A stretch of DNA of 64,000 nt from an uncultured Oscillospiraceae bacterium (GCA_900542575.1 UQOE01000002.1:1-64000); one strand, 5' to 3'. Counted from the stretch's first letter, positions 50,569 to 59,952 are shown. The notes: generated from the sequence alone by a model not told the origin. Numbers and translations: made by a program.

Positions 50569-50590
50569 GTGAACTTGACAAAAAGTTCAC
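50569..50590. promoter_or_regulatory. 8-6-8 perfect palindrome in the TetR/SDR intergenic region
   Basis: GTGAACTT (50569-50576) and AAGTTCAC (50583-50590) flank GACAAA. The size and position, between TetR and SDR genes and 20 bases before the SDR start, fit a TetR operator. Confidence 0.65.
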
Positions 50591-50610
50591 AAAAGAAAGG
50601 AGCGCATTCC

Positions 50611-51474
50611 ATGAAAAAGAAAAACGAAACTCGCAGTACGGTTGTAACCGGAGCCGGGAGCGGTCTCGGTTTTGCGACTGCAAAAATGCTGAAGCAGCAG
50701 GGATGGACGGTTTTCGGGACCATTATTCAGAGCCAGTCGGACGAGGAACTAAAAAAGCTCGGGATCACCCCAATTGTGGTTGATATTGCAGATTATCACA
50801 GCACCGACGCCGCACGAGATTTTGTCGCGGAAAAGCTCGGCAACCGAGGGCTCTCAGCCCTGATCAATGTTGCCGGCCAGGCCGGCGTCGGAAGCGGCGT
50901 CATCGAAGGCGTTCCGCCGGAGAGAGTCAAAATCATGTTTGACACCAACATTACCGGTACATTAAACATGATCCGCTCATTTCTTCCCCTGCTTCGGCAG
51001 TACGGCCCAGCCCGTGTCGTCAATGTATCCAGTTCCGGCGTAAGAGTGCCGGCTGTCTTTACTTCCATCTATTGCGTCACCAAATATGCCATTGAGGGTA
51101 TCACCAACTCGCTTCGCTTTGAGATGATACCATTTGGCATTCAGGCAACTTCCATTGAGCCGGGCGGAATGAAAACGCCAATGACAGCAAATCCCAAAGA
51201 AGGAACCGAGAAAACCTGGGCCTACCAGCTGCCCGGCATCAAAGATATCTACTACCCCAAGATTGGCCAGTCCCTCGATTTCATTAATTCAATGATAAAA
51301 ACTGCCAGTGAACCGGAAGTTGTGGCGAAAGTCATTGTAAAAGCTCTCAATGCAAAGAAAATGAAAATTCGGTATCTGGCCGGCCCAACCGTCCTCATGA
51401 TGGGTCCCATGCAGCGGATTCTGGGGAAAAACCGTTTCGAAGCGCTCATGGCAAAAATGCAGAAGTTGAAATAA
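50611..51474 (+). CDS. short-chain dehydrogenase/reductase
   Basis: This 287-residue classical SDR has the NAD(P) loop VTGAGSGLGFATAK, the NVAG (NNAG) motif, the catalytic VSSSG serine region and YCVTK with Tyr and Lys. Members act on varied alcohols and ketones, steroids or retinol-like substrates among them. ATG 50611 follows AAAGGAG. It is probably regulated by the divergent TetR protein. Confidence 0.9.
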   Translation: MKKKNETRSTVVTGAGSGLGFATAKMLKQQGWTVFGTIIQSQSDEELKKLGITPIVVDIADYHSTDAARDFVAEKLGNRGLSALINVAGQAGVGSGVIEGVPPERVKIMFDTNITGTLNMIRSFLPLLRQYGPARVVNVSSSGVRVPAVFTSIYCVTKYAIEGITNSLRFEMIPFGIQATSIEPGGMKTPMTANPKEGTEKTWAYQLPGIKDIYYPKIGQSLDFINSMIKTASEPEVVAKVIVKALNAKKMKIRYLAGPTVLMMGPMQRILGKNRFEALMAKMQKLK

Positions 51475-51555
51475 AGACCAGATGACAGGCAAACTTTCCC
51501 ACTCTGTTCACCGGAAAGGTGGAGTTTACATCTTCTAACTGGCAAAAAAGCCGGG

Positions 51556-51581
51556 TTTGGTGTAGAAAAATCTACACCAAA
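51556..51581. repeat. 11-4-11 inverted repeat after the SDR gene
   Basis: TTTGGTGTAGA and TCTACACCAAA flank AAAA. There is no T-run directly after it (GTACCATTTT follows), so it may be a weak terminator or the trace of a mobile element end. The rest of 51475-51650 holds no gene that I can see. Confidence 0.55.
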
Positions 51582-51650
51582 GTACCATTTTGAGGAAGTC
51601 AGGAGATCCTAACCCGATTCGGCGGAACGTTCTTTCAAAAATTCCATATG

Positions 51651-51698
51651 AAAAGGCGCACTGCAGAACAATAAGCTCTGCAGTGCGCTCTGCTTTTG
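51651..51698 (-). terminator. intrinsic terminator after polC
   Basis: On the minus strand GCGCACTGCAGA and TCTGCAGTGCGC (one unpaired base) form the stem around an AT-rich loop, followed by CTTTTC. It shares the CACTGCAGA core with the hairpins at 0.16 and 34.2 kb. Confidence 0.8.
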
Positions 51699-51710
51699 TA
51701 AAAATATGGT

Positions 51711-54700
51711 TTATCCGAAGTCAAACAGGCTCATCTGACTGCTCTCGGGGATGCCGTCGAGTGCACCGAGCTGGTCCAGCGATTCCATGACGGCGCTGGA
51801 GACACCGGCCCTCCGGGTGATGTCCTCCCGGGAAATATAGGGGCCGTTCCCGTCGTCTTTGGCCGCTTCCAGTGCTTTGGCAGCCGACTCACCAAGTCCG
51901 CTGATAGACGAGAACGCCAGACGAATTTTCTTCTTGCCGTCCTCCTCTTCAATGACAAAGGTCGTTGCCTTGGACTTGTAGAGGTCGACGGGAAGAAATT
52001 CAATGCCGCGGCACAGCATTTCGAGAACCACGTGCAGACCGGTCAGCTCGCTCTTTTCCGTGGCGGAGGCGTCACGGCCCTTTCGCTTAATTTCGTCCAT
52101 GCGTCGTTTGACGTAATCCTTGCCGCCCATGATGGCCTGGGCACTGAGGTCTTCGCCGCGAACCGTCAGGAAGGTGGCATAGTACTCTTCCGGATAGTAG
52201 AGCTTGAAATAGCAGAGCCGGAGCGCCGCGCTGACATAGGCCGCCGCATGGGCCTTCGGGAACATGTACTTGATTTTAAAGCAGGAGTCAATGTACCACT
52301 GGGGTACATTGACCGCCTTCATAGCGTCAATGTGTTCCTGCGTGAGTTTCTGATGGGCCTTGCCCTTTCGGACAATTTCCATAATTTTAAAGGCCATGTC
52401 CGGCTCCAGACCGTAGTGGATGAGTCCGGTCATAATGTTGTCTCGGGTTCCGATGACTTCGGAAATGGTGCAGATACCGTCATGGATGAGTTCCTGCGCA
52501 TTGCCGAGCCATACGTCGGTGCCGTGGGACAGACCGGAGATCTGCAGCAGGTCGGAGAAATTCTTTGGCTGGCACTCGACCAGCATACCGAGTACAAAGT
52601 TGGTGCCCATTTCCGGGATGGACAGCGTGCCGGTGGGGCACTCAATTTCCTCAGCCGTCACCCCGAGGGGTTCCGGACTGGTAAACAGCTTGTAGAGACT
52701 GCGGTCGCAGAGGTCGATGTCCATGACATTGTGTACCGGGGTCATGCGCTCCAAATAGTGGAACATGGTGGGTACATCGTGGCCGAGGTTATCGAGTTTC
52801 AGGATGGTATCGTGCAGGAAATGGAAGTCAAAGTGCGTGGTCTTCATACCCTTCTCCGGGTCGTCGGACGGATACTGAACCGGCGTAAAGTCGGTTACGT
52901 CATAGGCATTCGGGACAACGACCATGCCGCCCGGATGCTGACCGGTCGTCCGTTTTACGCCGGCACAGCCGTGGGTCAGACGCGAGACTTCGGCGTTATT
53001 GGCCATTTCGCCCTTCTCTTCCAGATATTTCTTCACATAGCCGAACGCGGTTTTATCTGCAACCGTGGCGACAGTACCCGCTTTGAACACGTGGTCCTCA
53101 CCGAAGAGTTCGACCGTGTAAAGATGCGCGCGGTGCTGATATTCTCCGGCAAAGTTTAAGTCGATATCAGGCGATTTGTCGCCGTGGAAGCCGAGGAAGG
53201 TTTCGAATGGGATGTCGTGGCCGTCCCGCCACATCATCTCACCGCATTCCGGGCATGCCTTGGGCTCCAGGTCGTAGCCGGAGCCGACTTCGCCGTTCAT
53301 AAAGAATTCGGTGTGATGACACTTCGGATTCATGCAACGGTAATGGGGAACCAGCGGGTTGACCTCGGAAATGCCCGCCATGTGGGCGACAAAGGAGGAA
53401 CCGACCGATCCTCGGGAGCCGACGTGATAGCCGTGCTCCTCGGAGTTGGCCACCAGTTTCTGCGCAATCATGTAGAGGACGGCGAAACCGTTCTTAATAA
53501 TAGAGCTGAGCTCTTTGGAAAGACGGTCGGAGACGTACTTCGGAACCTCATTGTTGTTCTTCGGGTCGCCGTACAGCTCTTTGGCGCGGTTCCAGCAGAT
53601 TTCCTGGAGCTGCTCCTCCGAGCCCTCAATAGACGGCGGGAAGCTGCCGTTCGGGACAGGGCGGATTCGCTCTACCATATCGGCTATTTTATTCGGATTG
53701 GTGACAACCACTTCTTCCGCGCGGTCGCCGAGGTAGGAGAACTCCTCCAGCATTTCGTCGGTCGTGTGGAGATAGAGCGGCGGCTGGTTGTCTGCGTCAC
53801 GGAACCCCTGACCGGCCATGATAATGGCGCGGTATTTGGCGCATTCCGGGTCAATAAAATGGACGTCGCAGGTGGCGACGCACATCTTGTGGCTGGCGTC
53901 CGCCAGAGCAAGAATTTTCCGGTTGATGTCGTGGAGGTCCTCTTCGCTGTTCAGGCGCGGAGGCATAGTTTTCCACTCTTTGGTAGCCTTATCTTTTACC
54001 TGATAGGGACGCAGCAGAAAACCATTGTTGCCGTCCGGCTGAATTTCCATATAGTCATAAAAGTCGACAATTTCCTGAATGCGCTCTTTCGGGGCATCGT
54101 TCAGGATGGCGCGGTAGAGCTCGCCTGCCTGGCAGGCGGTGCCGACAAGCAGACCTTCCCGGTGTTTCGCCAGGTCCGACTTCAGCGTGACCGGCTTTTT
54201 GTAGAAGTGCTCCGTATGGGCACGTGAAACCAGACCGTACAGGTTTTTCAGGCCCACGTTGTTCAGGACCAGAATAATCTGATGACAGGTATAGGTCTCT
54301 TTCCGGCGCAGGCTCTCTTTGATGTCTTCCCACTCCGTGGGCGCACCGGCGGTTATATCGTCATAAATGTAGGACTCAACGCCATAGATAACCTTGATGC
54401 CTGTGGCGCAGGACGCATTGAATGCGGAAGGATACCCCTGCAGGACGCCGTGGTCGGTAATGGCCACTGCACGGTGCCCCCAGGCGGCGGCACGGGAGAC
54501 GAGCTCTCCGGCGTCGGTCATGGCGTCCATCATAGACATGTTGCTGTGCATATGAAGCTCAACACGGCGCATTCCTTCGTGGGTGTCCATGCGCGGAATC
54601 TTTTTGACGGTGGCAATAGAGCCGTTCCGACCCAGGTCGATGACGTATTCATGCCGATAGCTGTCGTTCTGCACCGTTCCACGGACAATGATGGTCAGGC

Positions 54701-55604
54701 CGTTCTTCAGTTTGCCGCAGAGGTCCGCAACCTCATTGTTCCGGCCGAACAGTTTGACCGTAAAGGAGTAGGTGTAGTCGGTAATGTTGAACGTGATGAT
54801 TTTGCTGCGGCCGTCCCGGGTGTCACGGATTTCAAGATCAAAGACATCTCCCCAGACCGAAACCTCTCCGTCATCGTACTGGATGTCTTTGATGGGTTTG
54901 GGACGCTTGTGGATGCCCCGGCCGTAGATAACCCGGGCGGTCTCCAGGTAGAGCGGCAGACCCGGAATAATTTTGTGGGGCCGTTTTTCCTGCTTTTCTT
55001 CGCTCTCCTGTTTTTTCCGCTCCCGGCTCTGGGCGTCGGCCTTCTTCTGCATTTTTTTCAGGGCGTCTCCGCCGGCATCCAGGTCCAGAACCCCCTCAAA
55101 GGATACGGTCATTGTGACGCCGTAGCGCTCCCGGATGATGTCTGAGATAATGCGGTCCGCCGCAAGATCTTTCAGGATGTCACCGCCGCCGTGGGTCAGG
55201 TGAATGGCCAGATGGAGACCCTCCTGACGCCACTCACTGCCGATGAGGAACCCGTTGGTAGCCGGAATTCGTTTTTTCAGTTCCGCCTCGACCGCCGGGA
55301 CACAGTCCAGTGTAAAGGCCTGCTCCTCCGACGCCGGTGCGGGTTCGTCACCCGGTTCGGGCTCAGGACCCAGCTGCTCCACCTCGGTTCGGACCGAGTG
55401 GAGGACATAAGAGGACTTCAGCATTTGTTCAAACGAAACCAGTTCGTCCTCATTGAGGGGCTGCGGCGTTCTCAGGCGGAGCACCATGCTCCGCTCCTCC
55501 ATGGAGAGGGTCAGACCGGTAATTTCCGCGTCCAGCAGCGCCTGTGAAAAAACCGTTTCCGATGGCAGTTCAAACACGTCCGCAATTCTCTTGAATTCCG
55601 ACAA
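51711..55604 (-). CDS. polC: DNA polymerase III PolC-type alpha subunit lacking the exonuclease insert
   Basis: PolC is the replicative polymerase of low-GC Gram-positives. The 1297-residue protein has an N-terminal domain (1-210), an OB domain (about 235-335), PHP (about 345-590), a zinc finger (CMNPKC...CPEC) and the palm with SPDIDLNF. Normal PolC is about 1430-1450 residues, with an exonuclease in the PHP. Here the PHP runs from Glu410 (GVESYIYDD) to His441 (CHQIIL) with only 30 residues between, and no DxE motif is seen. All nine PHP metal ligands appear kept: His351, His353, Asp360, His385, Glu410, His441, Cys491, Asp580 and His582. The start is TTG 55604. Confidence 0.95.
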   Translation of the reverse strand: MSEFKRIADVFELPSETVFSQALLDAEITGLTLSMEERSMVLRLRTPQPLNEDELVSFEQMLKSSYVLHSVRTEVEQLGPEPEPGDEPAPASEEQAFTLDCVPAVEAELKKRIPATNGFLIGSEWRQEGLHLAIHLTHGGGDILKDLAADRIISDIIRERYGVTMTVSFEGVLDLDAGGDALKKMQKKADAQSRERKKQESEEKQEKRPHKIIPGLPLYLETARVIYGRGIHKRPKPIKDIQYDDGEVSVWGDVFDLEIRDTRDGRSKIITFNITDYTYSFTVKLFGRNNEVADLCGKLKNGLTIIVRGTVQNDSYRHEYVIDLGRNGSIATVKKIPRMDTHEGMRRVELHMHSNMSMMDAMTDAGELVSRAAAWGHRAVAITDHGVLQGYPSAFNASCATGIKVIYGVESYIYDDITAGAPTEWEDIKESLRRKETYTCHQIILVLNNVGLKNLYGLVSRAHTEHFYKKPVTLKSDLAKHREGLLVGTACQAGELYRAILNDAPKERIQEIVDFYDYMEIQPDGNNGFLLRPYQVKDKATKEWKTMPPRLNSEEDLHDINRKILALADASHKMCVATCDVHFIDPECAKYRAIIMAGQGFRDADNQPPLYLHTTDEMLEEFSYLGDRAEEVVVTNPNKIADMVERIRPVPNGSFPPSIEGSEEQLQEICWNRAKELYGDPKNNNEVPKYVSDRLSKELSSIIKNGFAVLYMIAQKLVANSEEHGYHVGSRGSVGSSFVAHMAGISEVNPLVPHYRCMNPKCHHTEFFMNGEVGSGYDLEPKACPECGEMMWRDGHDIPFETFLGFHGDKSPDIDLNFAGEYQHRAHLYTVELFGEDHVFKAGTVATVADKTAFGYVKKYLEEKGEMANNAEVSRLTHGCAGVKRTTGQHPGGMVVVPNAYDVTDFTPVQYPSDDPEKGMKTTHFDFHFLHDTILKLDNLGHDVPTMFHYLERMTPVHNVMDIDLCDRSLYKLFTSPEPLGVTAEEIECPTGTLSIPEMGTNFVLGMLVECQPKNFSDLLQISGLSHGTDVWLGNAQELIHDGICTISEVIGTRDNIMTGLIHYGLEPDMAFKIMEIVRKGKAHQKLTQEHIDAMKAVNVPQWYIDSCFKIKYMFPKAHAAAYVSAALRLCYFKLYYPEEYYATFLTVRGEDLSAQAIMGGKDYVKRRMDEIKRKGRDASATEKSELTGLHVVLEMLCRGIEFLPVDLYKSKATTFVIEEEDGKKKIRLAFSSISGLGESAAKALEAAKDDGNGPYISREDITRRAGVSSAVMESLDQLGALDGIPESSQMSLFDFG

Positions 55605-55608
55605 TGGA

Positions 55609-56661
55609 TTACAACCTTTCTATCTCACGGAAGAGCTCGTCGACGAGCTGGTCTTCCGGAACTTTTCGAATAATTTCGCCTTTCTTGAAGATGAGGCCCT
55701 GGCCCTTGCCGCCGGCGATGCCGATATCGGCATTTTTCGCCTCCCCGGGTCCATTGACCGGGCAGCCCATTACCGCCACACGGATGGGCTTATGGACATC
55801 TTTGAGCCGTTTTTCCACCTCGGCGGCAATGTGAATGAGGTCAATCTGTGTGCGGCCGCAGGTGGGACAGGAGACCATCTGGGGCGCATCTGGAACGAGG
55901 TCCAGTGCCTTGAGGATATCAAAGGCCGCGTCAATCTCTTTGACGGGGTCATCGGTGAGTGAGACGCGAATGGTGTCGCCGATGCCGTCGGCGAGCAGCG
56001 AACCGATGCCGATAGCCGATTTCACCCGTCCCATCTTCTCCGTTCCGGCTTCCGTGACGCCGAGGTGCAGCGGATAGTCGCACTGACCGGCGACGATGCG
56101 GTAAGCTGCAATCATGGTGCGGATGTCGGACGACTTGATGGAGATGACAATATCGTGAAAGTCCGCCTCTTCCAGGATATGGACGCTGTTCATGGCGCTC
56201 TCCGCCATGGCTTCCGGCGTGACGCCGCCGTATTTTTCCAGGAGATCTTTCTCCACGGAGCCGGAGTTGACCCCGACGCGGATGGGCACATGATGGGCTT
56301 TGCACTTGTCCGCCACTTCCCGTACTTTTTCCGGCCCGCCGATATAGCGCGGATTGATGCGGATTTTGTCGACGCCCGCGTCCACGCAGTCCAGCGCCAG
56401 CTGAGCATTCATCTGGATGTCCGCCACAATGGGGACTTTGATGGCCTCTTTCAGAGCTTTGACCGTTTCCACGTCCTTAAAGTTGGTAACCGAAAGGCGG
56501 ATGAGCTGACATCCGGCAGCGGAGAGCTCCCGTGCCTGCTTCACATTCGCCTCGATATTTCCCTGGGGCGCATTGAGCATGCTCTGTACGACAACAGGGG
56601 CGTCGCCGCCGATGAACAGGCTGTCGCCGACCTGTACCTTTCTCGATTTACGTCGTTCCAT
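55609..56661 (-). CDS. ispG: 4-hydroxy-3-methylbut-2-en-1-yl diphosphate synthase
   Basis: IspG makes HMBPP in the MEP isoprenoid pathway with a 4Fe-4S cluster. The 350-residue protein shows the barrel motifs QSMLNAPQGN and GVNSGSVEKD, then the cluster cysteines in SCPTCGR and MGCPVNGPGE. It is between polC and rseP with short gaps. dxr, uppS and ispG lie in one block, so much of the isoprenoid supply is co-located. Confidence 0.95.
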   Translation of the reverse strand: MERRKSRKVQVGDSLFIGGDAPVVVQSMLNAPQGNIEANVKQARELSAAGCQLIRLSVTNFKDVETVKALKEAIKVPIVADIQMNAQLALDCVDAGVDKIRINPRYIGGPEKVREVADKCKAHHVPIRVGVNSGSVEKDLLEKYGGVTPEAMAESAMNSVHILEEADFHDIVISIKSSDIRTMIAAYRIVAGQCDYPLHLGVTEAGTEKMGRVKSAIGIGSLLADGIGDTIRVSLTDDPVKEIDAAFDILKALDLVPDAPQMVSCPTCGRTQIDLIHIAAEVEKRLKDVHKPIRVAVMGCPVNGPGEAKNADIGIAGGKGQGLIFKKGEIIRKVPEDQLVDELFREIERL

Positions 56662-56673
56662 AGGAGTACCTCC

Positions 56674-57714
56674 CTACGTTAGTTTTACGATGTCGCTGAT
56701 GGTAACGACAACCATGAGTCCGATTAAGAAAATCATGCCGAAGCTGTTGACCGCGGCCTGCGTCTGCTCTGAGACAGGCTTGCGCCGAATGCCTTCCAGC
56801 ACGATGAAAAAGAACCGTCCGCCGTCCAGTGCCGGGAACGGAATCAGATTGAAAACGCCGATATTGACCGCCAGAAGCGCCCATAGCAGGAGCATGGTCT
56901 GCCAGTTGGAAGAAGCCGCCGCCTGGCTGGAAGTGTTCGCCATAAGCCCGATGGTGCCGATGGGCCCGGACAGCGCACTGAGCCCGTACTGCCCGGAAAT
57001 GAGCTTCCACAAACTGTCCCATACAATTCGTGCCATGGAGACCGAGTCCGCCCAGGCATATTTGGAAACCGTCCCGAAGGTCGGCTGGACGCCTTTCAGC
57101 TGAAAGTCAAACCGGTCTGCGTCCAGTTTGACGTCGGGCAGAACCACTTTTTCCCCGGCGCGATCCACCGTCAGAGTCACAATGCCGTCGGCATCGGTAC
57201 CCATATAATAGCTGATGTCGTAGGACGTATAGATTCTGTGGCTGTCTACGGCCGTGATGCGGTCCCCCGCACGCAGGCCCTGCTGCTGCGTGACGGCGCC
57301 GCGGTCAAAGTCTTTGACCACGGGCGTCGCGATAAGTTTTGCACTGCTGAGCACGATAAGCATGAGCAGCACTCCGGTCAGCAGATTGACCACGCCGCCG
57401 GCGAGAATGATGATGCCCTTCTGCCAGGGCGGTTTGGCCTCAAAGGCCCCGGGGTCCTCACTGTCCCCCTGCTCCCCTTCCATGGCGACATAGCCGCCGA
57501 TGGGCAGCAGACGGAGCGTGTATTTGGTCTCTTTTCGGCGGCGCTGGAGCAGCCTGGGCCCCATGCCAATGGAGAATTCATTGACTTTTACGCCAAAGAG
57601 TTTGGCGAAGGCAAAATGGCCTGTCTCATGGGTGAGGATGATAAGGCCGAAAAACAGAATGGCCAGCAGTATGGGCCAGAGGATGTTCCAGATATGTAGA
57701 AACTGGGCAGCGAT
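56674..57714 (-). CDS. rseP: site-2 membrane protease RseP, non-canonical start
   Basis: RseP-type proteases cut membrane proteins within the bilayer. The ATG at 57564 would miss the active site. In-frame codons upstream encode LIILTHETGHFAFAKLFG with the zinc HExxH (57616-57630). The frame has a stop at 57721-57723 and no ATG, GTG or TTG between it and the motif. The ATC at 57714 is marked as first only because AGAGGTG precedes it. The PDZ domain (about 120-200) and the NLIPFPALDGGR motif are normal. A missing base near 57700-57720 is a possible cause. Confidence 0.85.
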   Translation of the reverse strand: MAAQFLHIWNILWPILLAILFFGLIILTHETGHFAFAKLFGVKVNEFSIGMGPRLLQRRRKETKYTLRLLPIGGYVAMEGEQGDSEDPGAFEAKPPWQKGIIILAGGVVNLLTGVLLMLIVLSSAKLIATPVVKDFDRGAVTQQQGLRAGDRITAVDSHRIYTSYDISYYMGTDADGIVTLTVDRAGEKVVLPDVKLDADRFDFQLKGVQPTFGTVSKYAWADSVSMARIVWDSLWKLISGQYGLSALSGPIGTIGLMANTSSQAAASSNWQTMLLLWALLAVNIGVFNLIPFPALDGGRFFFIVLEGIRRKPVSEQTQAAVNSFGMIFLIGLMVVVTISDIVKLT

Positions 57715-57743
57715 AAGCGCTCACCTCTTTCTTGGAATAACGG

Positions 57744-58904
57744 TCAGCCGAGCCGGCGCTCCACCGCCGCAGTGACATAGTCGCGGGCAGCATGGTCGGC
57801 GTCCATGACGTCGGAGAGATTGAAGTCCAGGGTGTTTTCGCAGGCATCCATGGCCTCGGCCACGAGGTCGCCGATGTCGAGGAATTTGATTTTGCCCTGG
57901 CGGAACAGCAGGTTGGCCTGCTCGTTGGCGGAATTGGCCGCTGTCGGATAGAGACCGCCGCGGCGCATTGCCTCCCGGCAGGTCTCCAGACAAGTAAAGG
58001 TTTCGGTGTCCGGCTCATAGAAGGTCAGTTTGCCGATGGCAGCAAGGTCCAGCTCGCCGGTCGGTGAGGGCAGCCGGTCCGGATAGGTCAGGGCATACTG
58101 AATAGGAATGCGCATGTCGGCCAGTCCCAGCTCACCGATGACGGCGTTGTCGTCAAACATGACAGCGCTGTGCAGGATGCTCTCCCGGTGCACGACGACC
58201 TCAATTTGGTCCTCCGGCACGTCGAACAGCCAGCAGGCCTCCATAATTTCGAGGCCCTTGTTCATCATGGTAGCGGAGTCAATCGTAATTTTGGCGCCCA
58301 TGCTCCAGTTCGGGTGGTTCAGCGCCTCTTTGACGGTGACATTTTGAAGTTCGTCCCGCGTTTTGCCGAAGAACGGTCCGCCGGAGGCGGTCAGCAGAAT
58401 TTTCTTCAGACGGCGCTGCGGCGGTGCCGCCTGCAGACTCTGGAAAATGGCAGAGTGTTCACTGTCGACGGGATAAATGGTGACGCCGTATTTTCGGGCC
58501 GCCTGGGTGACCAGCCGGCCGCCGGTGACCAGCGTCTCTTTGTTGGCAAGGGCAATGGTCTTTTTCGCCTTAATGGCGTCCAGCGTCGGGAGCAGACCGG
58601 CAATGCCCACGATGGAGTTCAGTACGGTGTCGCAGGCGGGGTCCGTGGCGCATTCACAGATGCCGTCCACACCGGTCAGCACCTTCGTGTCGGTGTCCGC
58701 AATGCGGGTTTTCAGGTCGGCGGCAGCCACGTCGTTGAGCATGGCGACCTTGGCCGGGTGGAATTCCCGTACCTCCTGCTCCATTTTTTCCACGCTGCCG
58801 TTGGCCGTCAGAGCTGTGATGTTCAGATGGTGCTGCCGTGCAACGTCCAGCGCCTGGGTTCCGATGGAACCGGTGGCGCCCAGAATGCAGAGATTTTTGG
58901 TCAT
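57744..58904 (-). CDS. dxr: 1-deoxy-D-xylulose-5-phosphate reductoisomerase
   Basis: Dxr is the committed MEP pathway step. The 386-residue protein has the NADPH loop CILGATGSIGTQALD, NKETLVTGG, VDSEHSAIFQ with catalytic residues, and the flexible ASGGPF loop. It begins at ATG 58904 with an extended -10 promoter just upstream. rseP follows 20-30 bases later. Confidence 0.96.
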   Translation of the reverse strand: MTKNLCILGATGSIGTQALDVARQHHLNITALTANGSVEKMEQEVREFHPAKVAMLNDVAAADLKTRIADTDTKVLTGVDGICECATDPACDTVLNSIVGIAGLLPTLDAIKAKKTIALANKETLVTGGRLVTQAARKYGVTIYPVDSEHSAIFQSLQAAPPQRRLKKILLTASGGPFFGKTRDELQNVTVKEALNHPNWSMGAKITIDSATMMNKGLEIMEACWLFDVPEDQIEVVVHRESILHSAVMFDDNAVIGELGLADMRIPIQYALTYPDRLPSPTGELDLAAIGKLTFYEPDTETFTCLETCREAMRRGGLYPTAANSANEQANLLFRQGKIKFLDIGDLVAEAMDACENTLDFNLSDVMDADHAARDYVTAAVERRLG

Positions 58905-58931
58905 AATACCCCGTCCTTTCTATGGGCAATC

Positions 58932-58937
58932 ATTATA
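58932..58937 (-). promoter_or_regulatory. extended -10 promoter before dxr
   Basis: On the minus strand TG-C-TATAAT (58932-58937) lies about 28 bases before dxr, in a 205-base gap after cdsA. No good -35 is visible. Confidence 0.5.
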
Positions 58938-59055
58938 GCACAAAACGGGCGGTCCGGCGGTTTCCTTCTGTCTGATTTTTGGGTCAGCCCGTCGCTTTCG
59001 CCCCGCTGAAGTCTATAAAAATTTTAGCAAAGAAAGCACCGTGGGACAAGATGCG

Positions 59056-59092
59056 GAACGTGCCGCCGGCAGACGCCGACGGCACGGGATGA
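59056..59092 (-). terminator. hairpin after cdsA
   Basis: CGTGCCGTCGGC and GCCGGCGGCACG pair around GTCT on the minus strand. The T-run is weak, so it may only partly terminate. Confidence 0.5.
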
Positions 59093-59109
59093 AACTTTCA
59101 AACTATAAT

Positions 59110-59952
59110 TTACATGCAGTAGAGGTATGTCATGGCAAAGACGGTCGGTGCGGCCAGCACGACGCTGTCGAATCGGTCCATAATGCCGCCGTGACCCGGG
59201 ATGAGATGGGAATAATCCTTGACCCCGTAGTTCCGCTTGATGAGAGACGCCATGAGGTCGCCGAAAATGGAGAGAACGGCTGTGACCAGCACCATTACGG
59301 CATAATAGCCGGTGGAGAGCACGAAGCCCTTCTTTGCAAAACACTTGACAAACAGCAGCAGGAACAGCAGCATGCAGACAACGTCGCAGACCACGCCGCC
59401 GACTGCGCCCTCCCAGGATTTGTGGGGGCTTAAGACCGGCGTCATCTTGTGGCGCCCGAGGGCAGAGCCGACAAAATAGGCAAAGACGTCATTGAGCAGT
59501 GCGGCAGCTACGCAGGTAAAGGTCAGGAAGAACGTCTCATATTTATCCACCGTACCCGGGAACAGTTTGTAGAGGTCCGCGACCAGGCCGATGCAGGCGA
59601 ACCCTGCCGGGACGACCAGCGTTGCGTAAAGGGAAATGGCCACATCGGAGAAGGAGATGATCTGATTCCGGACAATGGAAAAGATGACATAGCAGAGAAC
59701 AATGCAGAAGACAATGAGTCCGATTGCCCAGAGCTGGTGCAGATAGATGAGCGCTGCCGGGAACAGGCCGCCTAGCACAATGGCAGTGATGTGGAGCGGC
59801 CGGAAGGTGACGCCCGCCACTTTCATAATTTCATAGGTTGCGGCAGCCGCCAGGAGGCAGTAGATGATATCAAAGACCGGCGTAAACATGAGGCACGCGG
59901 ACAGGATGAGCACAAGTGCCACGACAATGCCGGAGATAACACGGGTTTTCAT
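59110..59952 (-). CDS. cdsA: phosphatidate cytidylyltransferase
   Basis: CdsA makes CDP-diacylglycerol, the precursor of anionic phospholipids. The 280-residue protein has about seven TM segments and the signature FGDLMASLIKRNYGVKDYSH followed by GHGGIMDRFDS. It sits 15 bases after uppS, the usual order in Firmicutes. Confidence 0.95.
   Translation of the reverse strand: MKTRVISGIVVALVLILSACLMFTPVFDIIYCLLAAAATYEIMKVAGVTFRPLHITAIVLGGLFPAALIYLHQLWAIGLIVFCIVLCYVIFSIVRNQIISFSDVAISLYATLVVPAGFACIGLVADLYKLFPGTVDKYETFFLTFTCVAAALLNDVFAYFVGSALGRHKMTPVLSPHKSWEGAVGGVVCDVVCMLLFLLLFVKCFAKKGFVLSTGYYAVMVLVTAVLSIFGDLMASLIKRNYGVKDYSHLIPGHGGIMDRFDSVVLAAPTVFAMTYLYCM

Noticed and set aside
51475..51650. Insertion sequence remnant after the SDR gene
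   Set aside because: An 11-4-11 inverted repeat is present, but there is no transposase fragment, no target duplication and no second end.
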